Of a stretch of 64,000 nucleotides of DNA, positions 8,835-16,385 are shown piece by piece. Below the pieces are notes generated by a model. The model did no database searches and was not told the DNA's origin. It saw only the letters and a list, made by a program, of their open reading frames with translations. Location of the stretch: positions 1 to 64,000 of the forward strand of contig JAFADY010000065.1 of the NCBI GenBank assembly GCA_023424395.1, read 5' to 3'. Position numbers and translations under genes: made by a program. The DNA is from Bacteroidota bacterium. GTDB taxonomy: Bacteria > Bacteroidota > Bacteroidia > Bacteroidales > Dysgonomonadaceae. Positions within the stretch are counted from its first letter, which is position 1. Each line of letters opens with the position of its first letter.

Positions 8835-9536
8835 TTATTCCCAGTTTCCGGCGTTGTTGTTAGCTGTTTCAAGCGAACCTACCATCATACCTGGGTATCT
8901 GTCGCCCGGGCGGTCAAGAACTTCTTGAATCTTTTGTCTCAAAAGTTTTTGGTCTAAATCGCTCAAGTAAGCGGTGTATGGAGTTTTTGCTTCAAAAACT
9001 TGTACCGGATAACCCGATGCCGTAGTAAGCGAATCGGTAGCCATTTCAAATTTAGTTCCTTTTCCATAGGGTACGAAACTCAGCGAGTCGGGGGAAAACC
9101 TGCGGTTGGGATAAAGTACTTCCGTTGCGGGAGCAAAAATAGAATCACGCACCAGTTGTGGTGAGTTTGTTGCATCGTCCCACAATCCGGCAGCTCTAAT
9201 GGCCGATTGATTTCCCGAGCGGATAATACGCATAGCGCTTGCTTCGGTCATTCCGGCCTCCAACTGCGCTTCGGTAAGATCGCCCGATCTTCTGAGCGAG
9301 GCAATTCTACCATTTTTTACAAAGTTTACCAACTCATCGAAATTATCCGTATAAGCGCCGTTTTCAGAACGATAAGCTACTTGCGCGGTACGAATATCGA
9401 CAAGGCGTTGTTTCACTGCATTGTCTCGCTTATCAACTTCGTTATTGAAATCGATAGGCCCTTGAACACTTTTCCAGCAAAGGAAACCCAAAAGAAGAAT
9501 TGCAGCTATTAAAAGTACTCTTATTACAACTTTCAT
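8835..9536 (-). CDS. Conserved membrane-anchored protein of unknown function
   Basis: 233 aa. An N-terminal transmembrane helix (about 4-22, VVIRVLLIAAILLLGFLCW) is followed by an extracytoplasmic part. The start of that part (RDNAVKQRLVDIRTAQVAYR, NGAYTDNFDELVNFV) resembles a pseudopilin-like helix plus the DUF-type periplasmic domain seen next to DUF3822 genes in Bacteroidales. No enzyme motif is seen. It is first in the operon with DUF3822 and rsmD, and divergent from the helicase gene. Confidence 0.7.
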   Translation of the reverse strand: MKVVIRVLLIAAILLLGFLCWKSVQGPIDFNNEVDKRDNAVKQRLVDIRTAQVAYRSENGAYTDNFDELVNFVKNGRIASLRRSGDLTEAQLEAGMTEASAMRIIRSGNQSAIRAAGLWDDATNSPQLVRDSIFAPATEVLYPNRRFSPDSLSFVPYGKGTKFEMATDSLTTASGYPVQVFEAKTPYTAYLSDLDQKLLRQKIQEVLDRPGDRYPGMMVGSLETANNNAGNWE

Positions 9537-9652
9537 GGATGTTGAATTTTTTAATTTATTGTTCTTTGATTATTATATTTTTGATTTTAGACTACAAATT
9601 TAGAAAAAGAATGATAATTGTGCTACTTTTACGCCAAAATTTGCTCTAAAAA

Positions 9653-11077
9653 ATGGTAAATAGCTATTTTGTTGATAAAATCGAAGATAATTTTTCCCAT
9701 TCATTTACCCACGATCAAAAAACTGCTCTTGCAAAGATAGTGGAATTTATCTTTTCTCGAAGCAATAATCAAATATTTCTGCTGAAAGGTTATGCCGGCA
9801 CCGGAAAATCTTCCCTTATCGGAAGTTTGGTGAAAACCATGAATGAATTTAATCAGAAAGCCGTTTTATTGGCTCCGACAGGCCGTGCGGCTAAAGTTTT
9901 TTCTGCTTATGCCGATCAGGCTGCGTTTACCATCCACAAGAAAATATACCGGATGGAAAAGTTTACCGAAGGCCCCGGCCGCTTTTCTTTGGCCGAGAAC
10001 AAACATACATTCACCCTTTTTATTGTAGATGAAGCTTCTATGATAAGCAACGAAGCCGGAGATTTTTCGGTTTTCGGTTCAGGCCGGTTATTGGATGATT
10101 TAATGGAGTACGTGTACGCGGGCGAAGGCAATAAACTCCTCCTCATCGGAGATACGGCGCAGTTGCCTCCCGTGAAACAGGATTCGAGTCCTGCTTTGCA
10201 GGCCGGAACTTTTCAATCGTTTTTTTTTGAAGTTTTGGAGAGCACATTAACGGAAATTGTTCGGCAAGCCGAAGAATCGGGTATTTTAAATAATGCCACC
10301 ATGCTCCGAAATGCGTTGAGAAACAACGATACCGATAATTTCCCGAAACTCGATATACATTCATTCAAAGATATGAAACGTATCTCGGGAGTAGATCTGA
10401 TAGACGAGATTTCATCCGCTTATTCCCATTCCGGGATTGAAGATACCATTGTTATATCCCGATCGAACAAAAGGGTGAACGCTTACAATAACGGCATCAG
10501 AAACCGGGTGTTGTATCGGGAAGAAGAGCTATCGCCGGGCGATTTACTGATGATCACAAAGAACAATTATTTCTGGACGGATAATTTCGAAAACACCGAT
10601 TTTCTCGCCAATGGCGAGTTCGTGCAGGTAATCAGGGTTAGAAAACAGGAAGAAATGTATGGTTTTCGTTTCTGTACTGCGCTGCTCAAGCACAACGATT
10701 ATGAGGTGGATTTTGAAGCGAAAATTAATTTAGACAGCCTTCATACCGAAGTCCCGGGACTTACCCGAGCACAAAACGATGCGCTTTTTGCCGCCGTTCT
10801 CGAAGATTACAGCCACATCAAACAAAAACGCGCGAAGTATAAAAAAGTGAAGGAAAACCCGTATTTCAATGCGCTTCAGGTAAAATACGGCTACGCCGTA
10901 ACGTGCCACAAGGCACAAGGCGGAGAATGGAAAAACGTATTCTTGGATTTGGGTTACGTGGATAGGTCGTACATGGGCCAAAACTTCTATCGCTGGCTGT
11001 ACACTTCATTAACAAGAAGTTCCGAAATGTTATATCTTGTGAATTTGCCCAACGACTTTGTCGCACTTCCCAAATAA
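9653..11077 (+). CDS. RecD-like ATP-dependent DNA helicase (SF1B)
   Basis: 474 aa. Walker A GYAGTGKS (46-53), motif Ia APTGRAA, Walker B DEAS (126-129), motif III GDTAQLPPV (166-174), and the C-terminal UvrD_C_2-type VTCHKAQGGEW and YTSLTRS motifs. It is short compared with RecD2 and lacks a long N-terminal extension, matching the single-subunit RecD-like/Pif1-like helicases common in Bacteroidota. It presumably works in DNA repair or replication restart. It is divergent from the DUF3822 operon and precedes rsmI-containing genes. Confidence 0.9.
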   Translation: MVNSYFVDKIEDNFSHSFTHDQKTALAKIVEFIFSRSNNQIFLLKGYAGTGKSSLIGSLVKTMNEFNQKAVLLAPTGRAAKVFSAYADQAAFTIHKKIYRMEKFTEGPGRFSLAENKHTFTLFIVDEASMISNEAGDFSVFGSGRLLDDLMEYVYAGEGNKLLLIGDTAQLPPVKQDSSPALQAGTFQSFFFEVLESTLTEIVRQAEESGILNNATMLRNALRNNDTDNFPKLDIHSFKDMKRISGVDLIDEISSAYSHSGIEDTIVISRSNKRVNAYNNGIRNRVLYREEELSPGDLLMITKNNYFWTDNFENTDFLANGEFVQVIRVRKQEEMYGFRFCTALLKHNDYEVDFEAKINLDSLHTEVPGLTRAQNDALFAAVLEDYSHIKQKRAKYKKVKENPYFNALQVKYGYAVTCHKAQGGEWKNVFLDLGYVDRSYMGQNFYRWLYTSLTRSSEMLYLVNLPNDFVALPK

Positions 11078-11153
11078 TTATTACATTTGTAGCCTCAATT
11101 GTATCGGTTTCTTTTGAAACCCACGACAATATGTGTATAACAACAACACAAGT

Positions 11154-11897
11154 ATGGAAACAAAAAGCGAATACATTGACAAACTGCTTTCCGACCTGAA
11201 AATATTGGAGGGCAAAATATCCGGCATCAAGGCATCCGATTCATTCTCATTTACTTTTTTCCGCGATTCTTTCAACAAAACGCAGGAAATTATGCGTGCG
11301 TTGCACGAATTGGAAATTCTGCATATAGAAGATATGAAAAAGCAAATGGAAAAATTGGTCTTGTTTTTGTCGGAAAACGAGAGATCGAAAGAAAAGCCGG
11401 TCACCAACCAACCGTATATTATGACGGAGGAACCCGATTTGCCTCCCGTTGAACCGGTTGAACCGGATATTAATTATCCCGAAGAAAAAGCTGTATCTGA
11501 AGAATTGCCTTCTACACCAACCGAACCGAAAAGAAATATCTACGCCGAAGGCGTTACGCTGCCCGGCTATACCAATCCGCGTGCCAACGAAGTAAAAGTT
11601 ACGCCCGAATCTGCAAATGGCACCGAAAAGCCGGTAATCCGTTCCGTTAACGATATAATTAATCCGCCTCCGGCGTCTTTAGAGCTGAAAAGAAGCCTGA
11701 GCTTAAACGACCGGTTTTTGTATCAGCGCGAGCTTTTCAACAACGACAGGCACGAAATGAATTCCATGATGCTGAAATTAAACGCATTCGATAACTACGA
11801 AGACACCGAAAGATATTTACGGGAACATACGTCATGGAATTTCGAAGAAAAGATAGTTAAGGACTTTTTAGCCGTATTAAAGGAAGGATTTAATTAG
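11154..11897 (+). CDS. Conserved hypothetical cytoplasmic protein
   Basis: 247 aa from the ATG at 11154; a GTG at 11133 would add seven residues. I do not recognise a named family. It has a helical N-terminus (about 1-85), a proline/glutamate-rich disordered middle (EEPDLPPVEPVEPD), and a conserved-looking C-terminal helical domain (SLELKRSLSLNDRFLYQREL...WNFEEKIVKDFLAVLKEGFN). It has no signal peptide or membrane segment. The stop lies 14 nt before rsmI, so the two are co-transcribed; similar proteins precede rsmI in Bacteroidales. Confidence 0.7.
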   Translation: METKSEYIDKLLSDLKILEGKISGIKASDSFSFTFFRDSFNKTQEIMRALHELEILHIEDMKKQMEKLVLFLSENERSKEKPVTNQPYIMTEEPDLPPVEPVEPDINYPEEKAVSEELPSTPTEPKRNIYAEGVTLPGYTNPRANEVKVTPESANGTEKPVIRSVNDIINPPPASLELKRSLSLNDRFLYQRELFNNDRHEMNSMMLKLNAFDNYEDTERYLREHTSWNFEEKIVKDFLAVLKEGFN

Positions 11898-11911
11898 AAA
11901 TTGCCTACGGC

Positions 11912-12583
11912 ATGGGAAAATTGTTTGTGGTTCCAACCCCGATAGGAAATTTGGAAGATATTACGTTGAGAGCGATCAACGTGCTTAAAAGTTGCGATTT
12001 AATTTTGGCCGAAGATACACGCACAAGTGGATTTTTGTTGAAGCATTACAACATCGAAACGCGCATGCAGTCGCACCACAAGTTCAACGAGCACAAAACA
12101 ACGGAGCAAGTGGTGCAGCGGCTACAATCGGGTGAAAATATAGCTTTGATCTCCGATGCCGGCACGCCCGCCATTTCCGATCCGGGTTTTTTACTCGTCA
12201 GGGCTTGCGTGCAAGGTGGGGTAGAAGTGGAGTGTTTGCCAGGAGCTACGGCGTTCGTTCCGGCTTTGGTAATGTCGGGTTTGCCCAACGACAGGTTCTG
12301 TTTCGAAGGATTTCTTCCGCAAAAAAAAGGCCGGCTCACTCGTTTAAAAGAATTATCGGAAGAAACCCGCAGTATGGTTTTTTACGAATCGCCTTTCAGG
12401 GTAGTGAAAACGCTCACACAACTCGGCGAATTTTTAGGAAATGAACGGCAGGCTTCCGTATCGCGCGAAATATCCAAACTATATGCGGAAACCATCAATG
12501 GAACAATAGAAGAACTGATCGGGCGTTTTAAAGAAAAAGAACCCAAAGGCGAGTTTGTAATCGTGGTTGCCGGCAGAGATTAG
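11912..12583 (+). CDS. 16S rRNA (cytidine1402-2'-O)-methyltransferase RsmI
   Basis: 223 aa, a tetrapyrrole-methylase fold enzyme that 2'-O-methylates C1402 in the 30S decoding centre. Visible motifs: VPTPIGNLEDITLRA (7-21), AEDTRTSG, ISDAGTPAISDPG and CLPGA. The length is slightly shorter than E. coli RsmI because it lacks the C-terminal helical extension, as is normal in this phylum. Confidence 0.94.
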   Translation: MGKLFVVPTPIGNLEDITLRAINVLKSCDLILAEDTRTSGFLLKHYNIETRMQSHHKFNEHKTTEQVVQRLQSGENIALISDAGTPAISDPGFLLVRACVQGGVEVECLPGATAFVPALVMSGLPNDRFCFEGFLPQKKGRLTRLKELSEETRSMVFYESPFRVVKTLTQLGEFLGNERQASVSREISKLYAETINGTIEELIGRFKEKEPKGEFVIVVAGRD

Positions 12584-12699
12584 AGAAATTGATCGAACTG
12601 CTTGTTTTAAAGTTATTTGTTTTTTTAAGAGTAAATTAACAGTATATAAAAACTATTTATTATCACGAATGTTTTAAAATAACATAAAGAATATAGAGT

Positions 12700-13569
12700 A
12701 TGAAAAAAGTATTGATTCTATTTTTAGGTTTGGGAGTGTTATTCTCCTGCACCAACACAGGAAAGAAAGTTACGGAATCTGACGAATACCAAAGATTGCA
12801 AGCAGAGCGTGACTCGTTGTTGAATCTTTCCAGAACATCGGATGCCGAAGCCGAAGAAATGATGGCGGTGATTAGTGAAGTGGAAGCAAACTTCGATAGA
12901 ATAAGAGAAGCGGAAAGATATATTTCCACCCAATCGGCGCAAGGCGGAGAAATGAGTCAGAGCACCAAACAACGTGTAAACGATAACTTCCGCATGATTC
13001 AGGAGATTTTGCAAAAGAACAAAGCGCAACTTGCCGAATTGAATAAAAAATACGCGGGCAGCAACAAGCAGGTGGCTTCTTTGCAAAATACCATCGACCG
13101 GCTGAACAAGGAAATGCAAGAAAGTTCTGCGCGCATCGTTCAGTTACAAAACGAATTATCAAGCCGCGATGCAACCATCGCGCAATTATCGTCCGACGTT
13201 AGCGATCTTGCCCAAGTAACCGAAGAACAATCGGCTACCATCCGTCAACAAGACAGGTCGTTGAACACGGCTTATTACGTTTTCGGAACGGCAAGCGAAC
13301 TAAAAGAGCAAAAGATACTCTCGGGAGGCTTTCTGCAATCAACCAAAGTAATGCAGGATACCTTCAACAAAGACTATTTCTTGCAGATCGACATCCGCAA
13401 CGTAACAGAAATTCCGTTATATGCGCCGAAAGCCAAATTGTGGTCAACGCACCCCGACGGAACTTACGAGTTTTTGAAAGGCGCCAACAACCAGCTTACG
13501 TTTCACATAACAGATACGCAACGTTTTTGGAGCTTAACGAAGTATTTGATCATTGAGGTTCAGTTATAA
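12700..13569 (+). CDS. Coiled-coil lipoprotein (Cbp1-like family)
   Basis: 289 aa. A lipoprotein signal (lipobox LFSC, Cys17) is followed by a long coiled coil of about 25-190 with heptads such as LAELNKKYAG, LQNTIDRLNKEMQESS and LQNELSSRDATIAQL. A globular C-terminus (200-289) contains ELKEQKILSGGFLQSTKVM and ends KYLIIEVQL. This layout matches a conserved Bacteroidales lipoprotein sometimes named Cbp1 collagen-binding adhesin. I am sure of the lipoprotein and coiled coil, but not of collagen binding. A strong terminator follows at 13587. Confidence 0.65.
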   Translation: MKKVLILFLGLGVLFSCTNTGKKVTESDEYQRLQAERDSLLNLSRTSDAEAEEMMAVISEVEANFDRIREAERYISTQSAQGGEMSQSTKQRVNDNFRMIQEILQKNKAQLAELNKKYAGSNKQVASLQNTIDRLNKEMQESSARIVQLQNELSSRDATIAQLSSDVSDLAQVTEEQSATIRQQDRSLNTAYYVFGTASELKEQKILSGGFLQSTKVMQDTFNKDYFLQIDIRNVTEIPLYAPKAKLWSTHPDGTYEFLKGANNQLTFHITDTQRFWSLTKYLIIEVQL

Positions 13570-13586
13570 ACCAAAATAATGTATAA

Positions 13587-13628
13587 AAATGGCCGATAAA
13601 GTGTAACTTTACCGGCCATTTGTTTTTT
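13587..13628 (+). terminator. Rho-independent terminator of the coiled-coil lipoprotein gene
   Basis: Stem AAATGGCCG / CGGCCATTT extended by TAAAGT / ACTTTA with one mismatch, a GTA loop, then a T6 tract (13623-13628). It ends only 5 bases before the next start codon. Confidence 0.85.
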
Positions 13629-13632
13629 GCCT

Positions 13633-14325
13633 ATGACATATAAAAATCTTTTCATCGACCTCGACGATACGCTTTGGGACATTCACCAAAACGGAAAAGA
13701 ATGTTTGGAAGAAATCTACGTCGATTACGATTACAATAAATTTTATCCCACTTTCGAAGATTATTACGCGGTTTATATGCCGTCGAATTTTCATTTGTGG
13801 AGCTTGTACCGGCAGGGATCGATAAAGAAAGACGAACTTATTGTGGAACGGTTTCTCGTTCCCGTTCGCCAATTCGGCATTAACGACCCCGCATACGCCA
13901 AAGCTTTGAGCGACGATTTTTTGGAGCGGACTACACACAAAACCCGCCTCATTCCCGGTACAATGGATTTGTTGGACTATTTAGAGCCCAAATACCGTAT
14001 GCACATTTTATCCAACGGATTCAGGGAAGTGCAATACCAAAAAATAGAAAATTCGGGATTGATGCCTTATTTCGATAAAATTATTTTATCGGAAGATGCC
14101 GGTATCAACAAACCGCATCCCGATATTTTTACTTACGCACTCAAAAACACCAATTCCCGTCGAAACCAAACCATCATGATCGGCGATAGCTGGGACGCCG
14201 ATATTGTGGGAGCGCACAACAGCCGTTTACACCAAATCTGGTTTAATCCCACCCATGCGCAACCGCAAGGTTTTGAACCTACGTACACGGTGAAATCGTT
14301 ACACGAAATAAAAGATATTTTGTGA
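13633..14325 (+). CDS. YjjG-family HAD nucleotidase (pyrimidine 5'-nucleotidase)
   Basis: 230 aa from the ATG at 13633; the in-frame TTG at 13627 lies in the terminator T tract and is unlikely. HAD motif I is DLDDT with nucleophile Asp9 and acid/base Asp11, motif II LSNGF, motif III lysine in NKPHPDIF, and motif IV GDSWDADIVGA. YjjG-type enzymes hydrolyse noncanonical nucleoside monophosphates and so clean the nucleotide pool. An alternative is a general HAD phosphatase of the same subfamily. Confidence 0.85.
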   Translation: MTYKNLFIDLDDTLWDIHQNGKECLEEIYVDYDYNKFYPTFEDYYAVYMPSNFHLWSLYRQGSIKKDELIVERFLVPVRQFGINDPAYAKALSDDFLERTTHKTRLIPGTMDLLDYLEPKYRMHILSNGFREVQYQKIENSGLMPYFDKIILSEDAGINKPHPDIFTYALKNTNSRRNQTIMIGDSWDADIVGAHNSRLHQIWFNPTHAQPQGFEPTYTVKSLHEIKDIL

Positions 14326-14336
14326 AATCTAAAAAC

Positions 14337-14366
14337 CACTTGTAGTTTTAGTAAAAACTACAAGTG
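14337..14366 (+). terminator. Hairpin after the HAD nucleotidase gene
   Basis: Arms CACTTGTAGTTTT and AAAACTACAAGTG form a perfect 13-bp stem 11 nt after the stop. The following T run is poor, so it may act as a weak terminator or RNA-stability stem. Confidence 0.6.
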
Positions 14367-14470
14367 CTATTAGCCGAAACCATTGCAACTCGCCGAAGTT
14401 GTTACAATATTCTCCGTTTTTACATGCATTATAATCATTTTTCCTTATTTTTGTGAAAAACAATTATAGC

Positions 14471-15172
14471 ATGAGAACCGTTTCAATTATATTATTTCTA
14501 TCGTGTATTTTTTCCGTTTTTTCGCAAGAACTCGACGGGACTTTTAAAGAAGGCAGCGATTCCTTGTCGTTTTCGGGCGGAAAAGTTATTTTCAGCGTAA
14601 GCGGTTTCGGCGCGCTAACTTCGCGTATAGTGGGAGAGGGGAGTTACGAGCAAGTAGATGATTATCTGATTGTGAAAACGACCGATTATTCGGGAAGAAA
14701 ATCCACTACTACCGAACTCGATGCTTCCAAAAAAGATACGCTGACGATAAAGGTGATCGCCTTCGAGAATTATCCTATTCAAAGTGTTTTGGTGGAGTTT
14801 TTGAACGGTAAAAGCAAAACCGAAAAAGCATTGGTTACCGACAACAACGGCAAGGCGGAAGTACCTTACAACACTAAAATAACCGGTATTAGAGTTTCGG
14901 CGCTGGGTTATAACGATATTTTCACTCCCGTGAAACAACGAAAAGATTATCTGGTAAAAATGGCCGAAAACAATGTTATCGAGGGACAAGACGTGGTGTT
15001 CAGATTATCGGACACCGATGAAGAAACTATCCACGTAACCCTACTTTCTTCGGAGTTTGAGGCAGGGAGAGATCGGGCGAAATCACTCGAAAAACTCAAT
15101 AAAAAAGCCCAAAACACCAACGTCCTGGGCAAAAGGTTAAAAAAGAAATATATACCTATTTACGGCAGATAA
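14471..15172 (+). CDS. Secreted protein of unknown function
   Basis: 233 aa from the ATG at 14471; a GTG at 14453 would spoil the signal peptide. The signal peptide ends near FSVFSQE. The mature protein begins with a lipocalin-like strand pattern (LDGTFKEGSDSLSFSGGKVIFSV...YLIVKTTDY). It continues with a carboxypeptidase-regulatory-like beta sandwich (IQSVLVEFLNGKSKTEKALVTDNNGKAEVP...ISALGY-type) and ends in a basic tail (KRLKKKYIPIYGR). It is probably periplasmic. I assign no function. It is convergent with the nuclease gene, with a palindromic terminator between them. Confidence 0.6.
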   Translation: MRTVSIILFLSCIFSVFSQELDGTFKEGSDSLSFSGGKVIFSVSGFGALTSRIVGEGSYEQVDDYLIVKTTDYSGRKSTTTELDASKKDTLTIKVIAFENYPIQSVLVEFLNGKSKTEKALVTDNNGKAEVPYNTKITGIRVSALGYNDIFTPVKQRKDYLVKMAENNVIEGQDVVFRLSDTDEETIHVTLLSSEFEAGRDRAKSLEKLNKKAQNTNVLGKRLKKKYIPIYGR

Positions 15173-15178
15173 AATTGT

Positions 15179-15202
15179 AGAGACGTTGCGCGCAACGTCT
15201 CT
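15179..15202. terminator. Perfect 24-nt palindrome acting as shared terminator
   Basis: AGAGACGTTGCG followed by its exact reverse complement, then TTTTG on the plus strand. It sits in the 34-bp gap between convergent genes ending at 15172 and 15207, so it probably terminates transcription from both sides. The motif around it (GTAGAGACGTTGC..GCAACGTCTC) resembles short palindromes that recur in many cyanobacterial and Bacteroidota genomes. Confidence 0.7.
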
Positions 15203-15206
15203 TTTG

Positions 15207-16331
15207 TTACAGTCCGGGCCACTTCAGGTTATCTTTTACGCTTTCCACACTGTTTTCGATGGGATCGGGTAAATTGTGGAAGAAATTTATTCCGGTTCTC
15301 GTTTCCAGTTCATCGATCGTACACGTGTAGTTTTCCAAATAATACGAACCGCCTTCTTTGTAATAGGCTTTATGTTCGAAGTAGAAGCCGATGGCATTAT
15401 AATTATTGCCTTTCTTAGCCAACACAGCCATAAAATAATACTTTGGTACAACGGTGTTGTTTAAGGGCGTGTAATTTCCTTCGTTTATTGTACCGCCTTT
15501 CACAACATACAGCGTATCGCGGATAGTGGAAGATACGCCCCAGTCTCTTACCTTATTTTCTAATTCGGCCCAAATTCCCGTATTAAAATTTCCCATTTGA
15601 GGGCTAATATTTGAGTAATAGAAAGTTTGTGCGTTTGCTTCATAAGAGTACTGTCTATCGGCCGAAGCAACCAAATGTCCCCTGTCGTAAGTGCTGCCAG
15701 CATAATCTGAACTGTACGTCCAATATTGAACCGGAATTTGCGGATCTCCGTTCCATGCATCCGTTCGTCCAACTCCCGAATTATATGCAGTAGCATTATC
15801 AAAGACAAAGGCAACCCAACGGCTGTGTCGCTTTTCGTAATTATACTCCATGCTGTAATTTAAAAGATTGGTTGCATAGTGTACCACGAATTGCGATTTA
15901 TTTTCGATAATATCGTTGGATAAACGTGGTACCTCAATCCGGTACGATTCTTTGTTGGGATGCAACAGAGCGTTTAAGTCGAATTTTTCTTGGATAAGGT
16001 TGAAAACCTGTCTGTTGTTTCCGGATATTACTTCAAACGAAGATGACCTTTCCGCGCCTTCGTTTCTATTGACGGTAACTACCACCGTACCGGTGCCTTG
16101 TCCCGAAGTTTTGTTGAAAGAATACCAGTCGGCGTTGTCGTTTTTGCGAATTTCCCAAGTGCCGGCAGTTTCAATTTTCAGAAAGAATTCTTTTTTCAAA
16201 TAATTTACTTTCTGATTTTCCGCTTCAAAAGTAACTTTAAAAAGATCTGCGGGATTATCTCCGCCACCACACGATAGGGTTACAAATCCTACGATGGATA
16301 TAAGTAATGCTTTGAATAAAAGTTTGTTCAT
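15207..16331 (-). CDS. Secreted DNA/RNA non-specific endonuclease (NUC1/NucA family)
   Basis: 374-aa lipoprotein (lipobox LSCGGG, Cys21). Residues about 32-115 form a BACON-like beta domain (AGTWEIRKNDNADWYSF...SGQGTGTVVVTVNRN). The nuclease domain covers about 120-374: active-site DRGH at 216-219 with general base His219, and the metal-ligand Asn region NISPQMGNFNTGIWAELE with Asn250. Family enzymes cut single- and double-stranded DNA and RNA with a divalent metal. It is last in a run with a TonB receptor and two DUF5689 proteins and is anchored at the cell surface or outer membrane. A hairpin at 16347-16370 in front of it may lower its expression. Confidence 0.88.
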   Translation of the reverse strand: MNKLLFKALLISIVGFVTLSCGGGDNPADLFKVTFEAENQKVNYLKKEFFLKIETAGTWEIRKNDNADWYSFNKTSGQGTGTVVVTVNRNEGAERSSSFEVISGNNRQVFNLIQEKFDLNALLHPNKESYRIEVPRLSNDIIENKSQFVVHYATNLLNYSMEYNYEKRHSRWVAFVFDNATAYNSGVGRTDAWNGDPQIPVQYWTYSSDYAGSTYDRGHLVASADRQYSYEANAQTFYYSNISPQMGNFNTGIWAELENKVRDWGVSSTIRDTLYVVKGGTINEGNYTPLNNTVVPKYYFMAVLAKKGNNYNAIGFYFEHKAYYKEGGSYYLENYTCTIDELETRTGINFFHNLPDPIENSVESVKDNLKWPGL

Positions 16332-16346
16332 TTTTATAAGAAAAAT

Positions 16347-16370
16347 AAAGGGAGTAAACTTACTCCCTTT
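16347..16370 (-). terminator. Intra-operon hairpin before the nuclease gene
   Basis: Arms AAAGGGAGTAA and TTACTCCCTTT lie between the DUF5689/lamin-tail gene and the nuclease gene. On the coding strand the stem is followed by TTTATTTTT. It could be a partial terminator or attenuator within the operon. Confidence 0.55.
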
Positions 16371-16385
16371 TTGAGAAATTAATTA

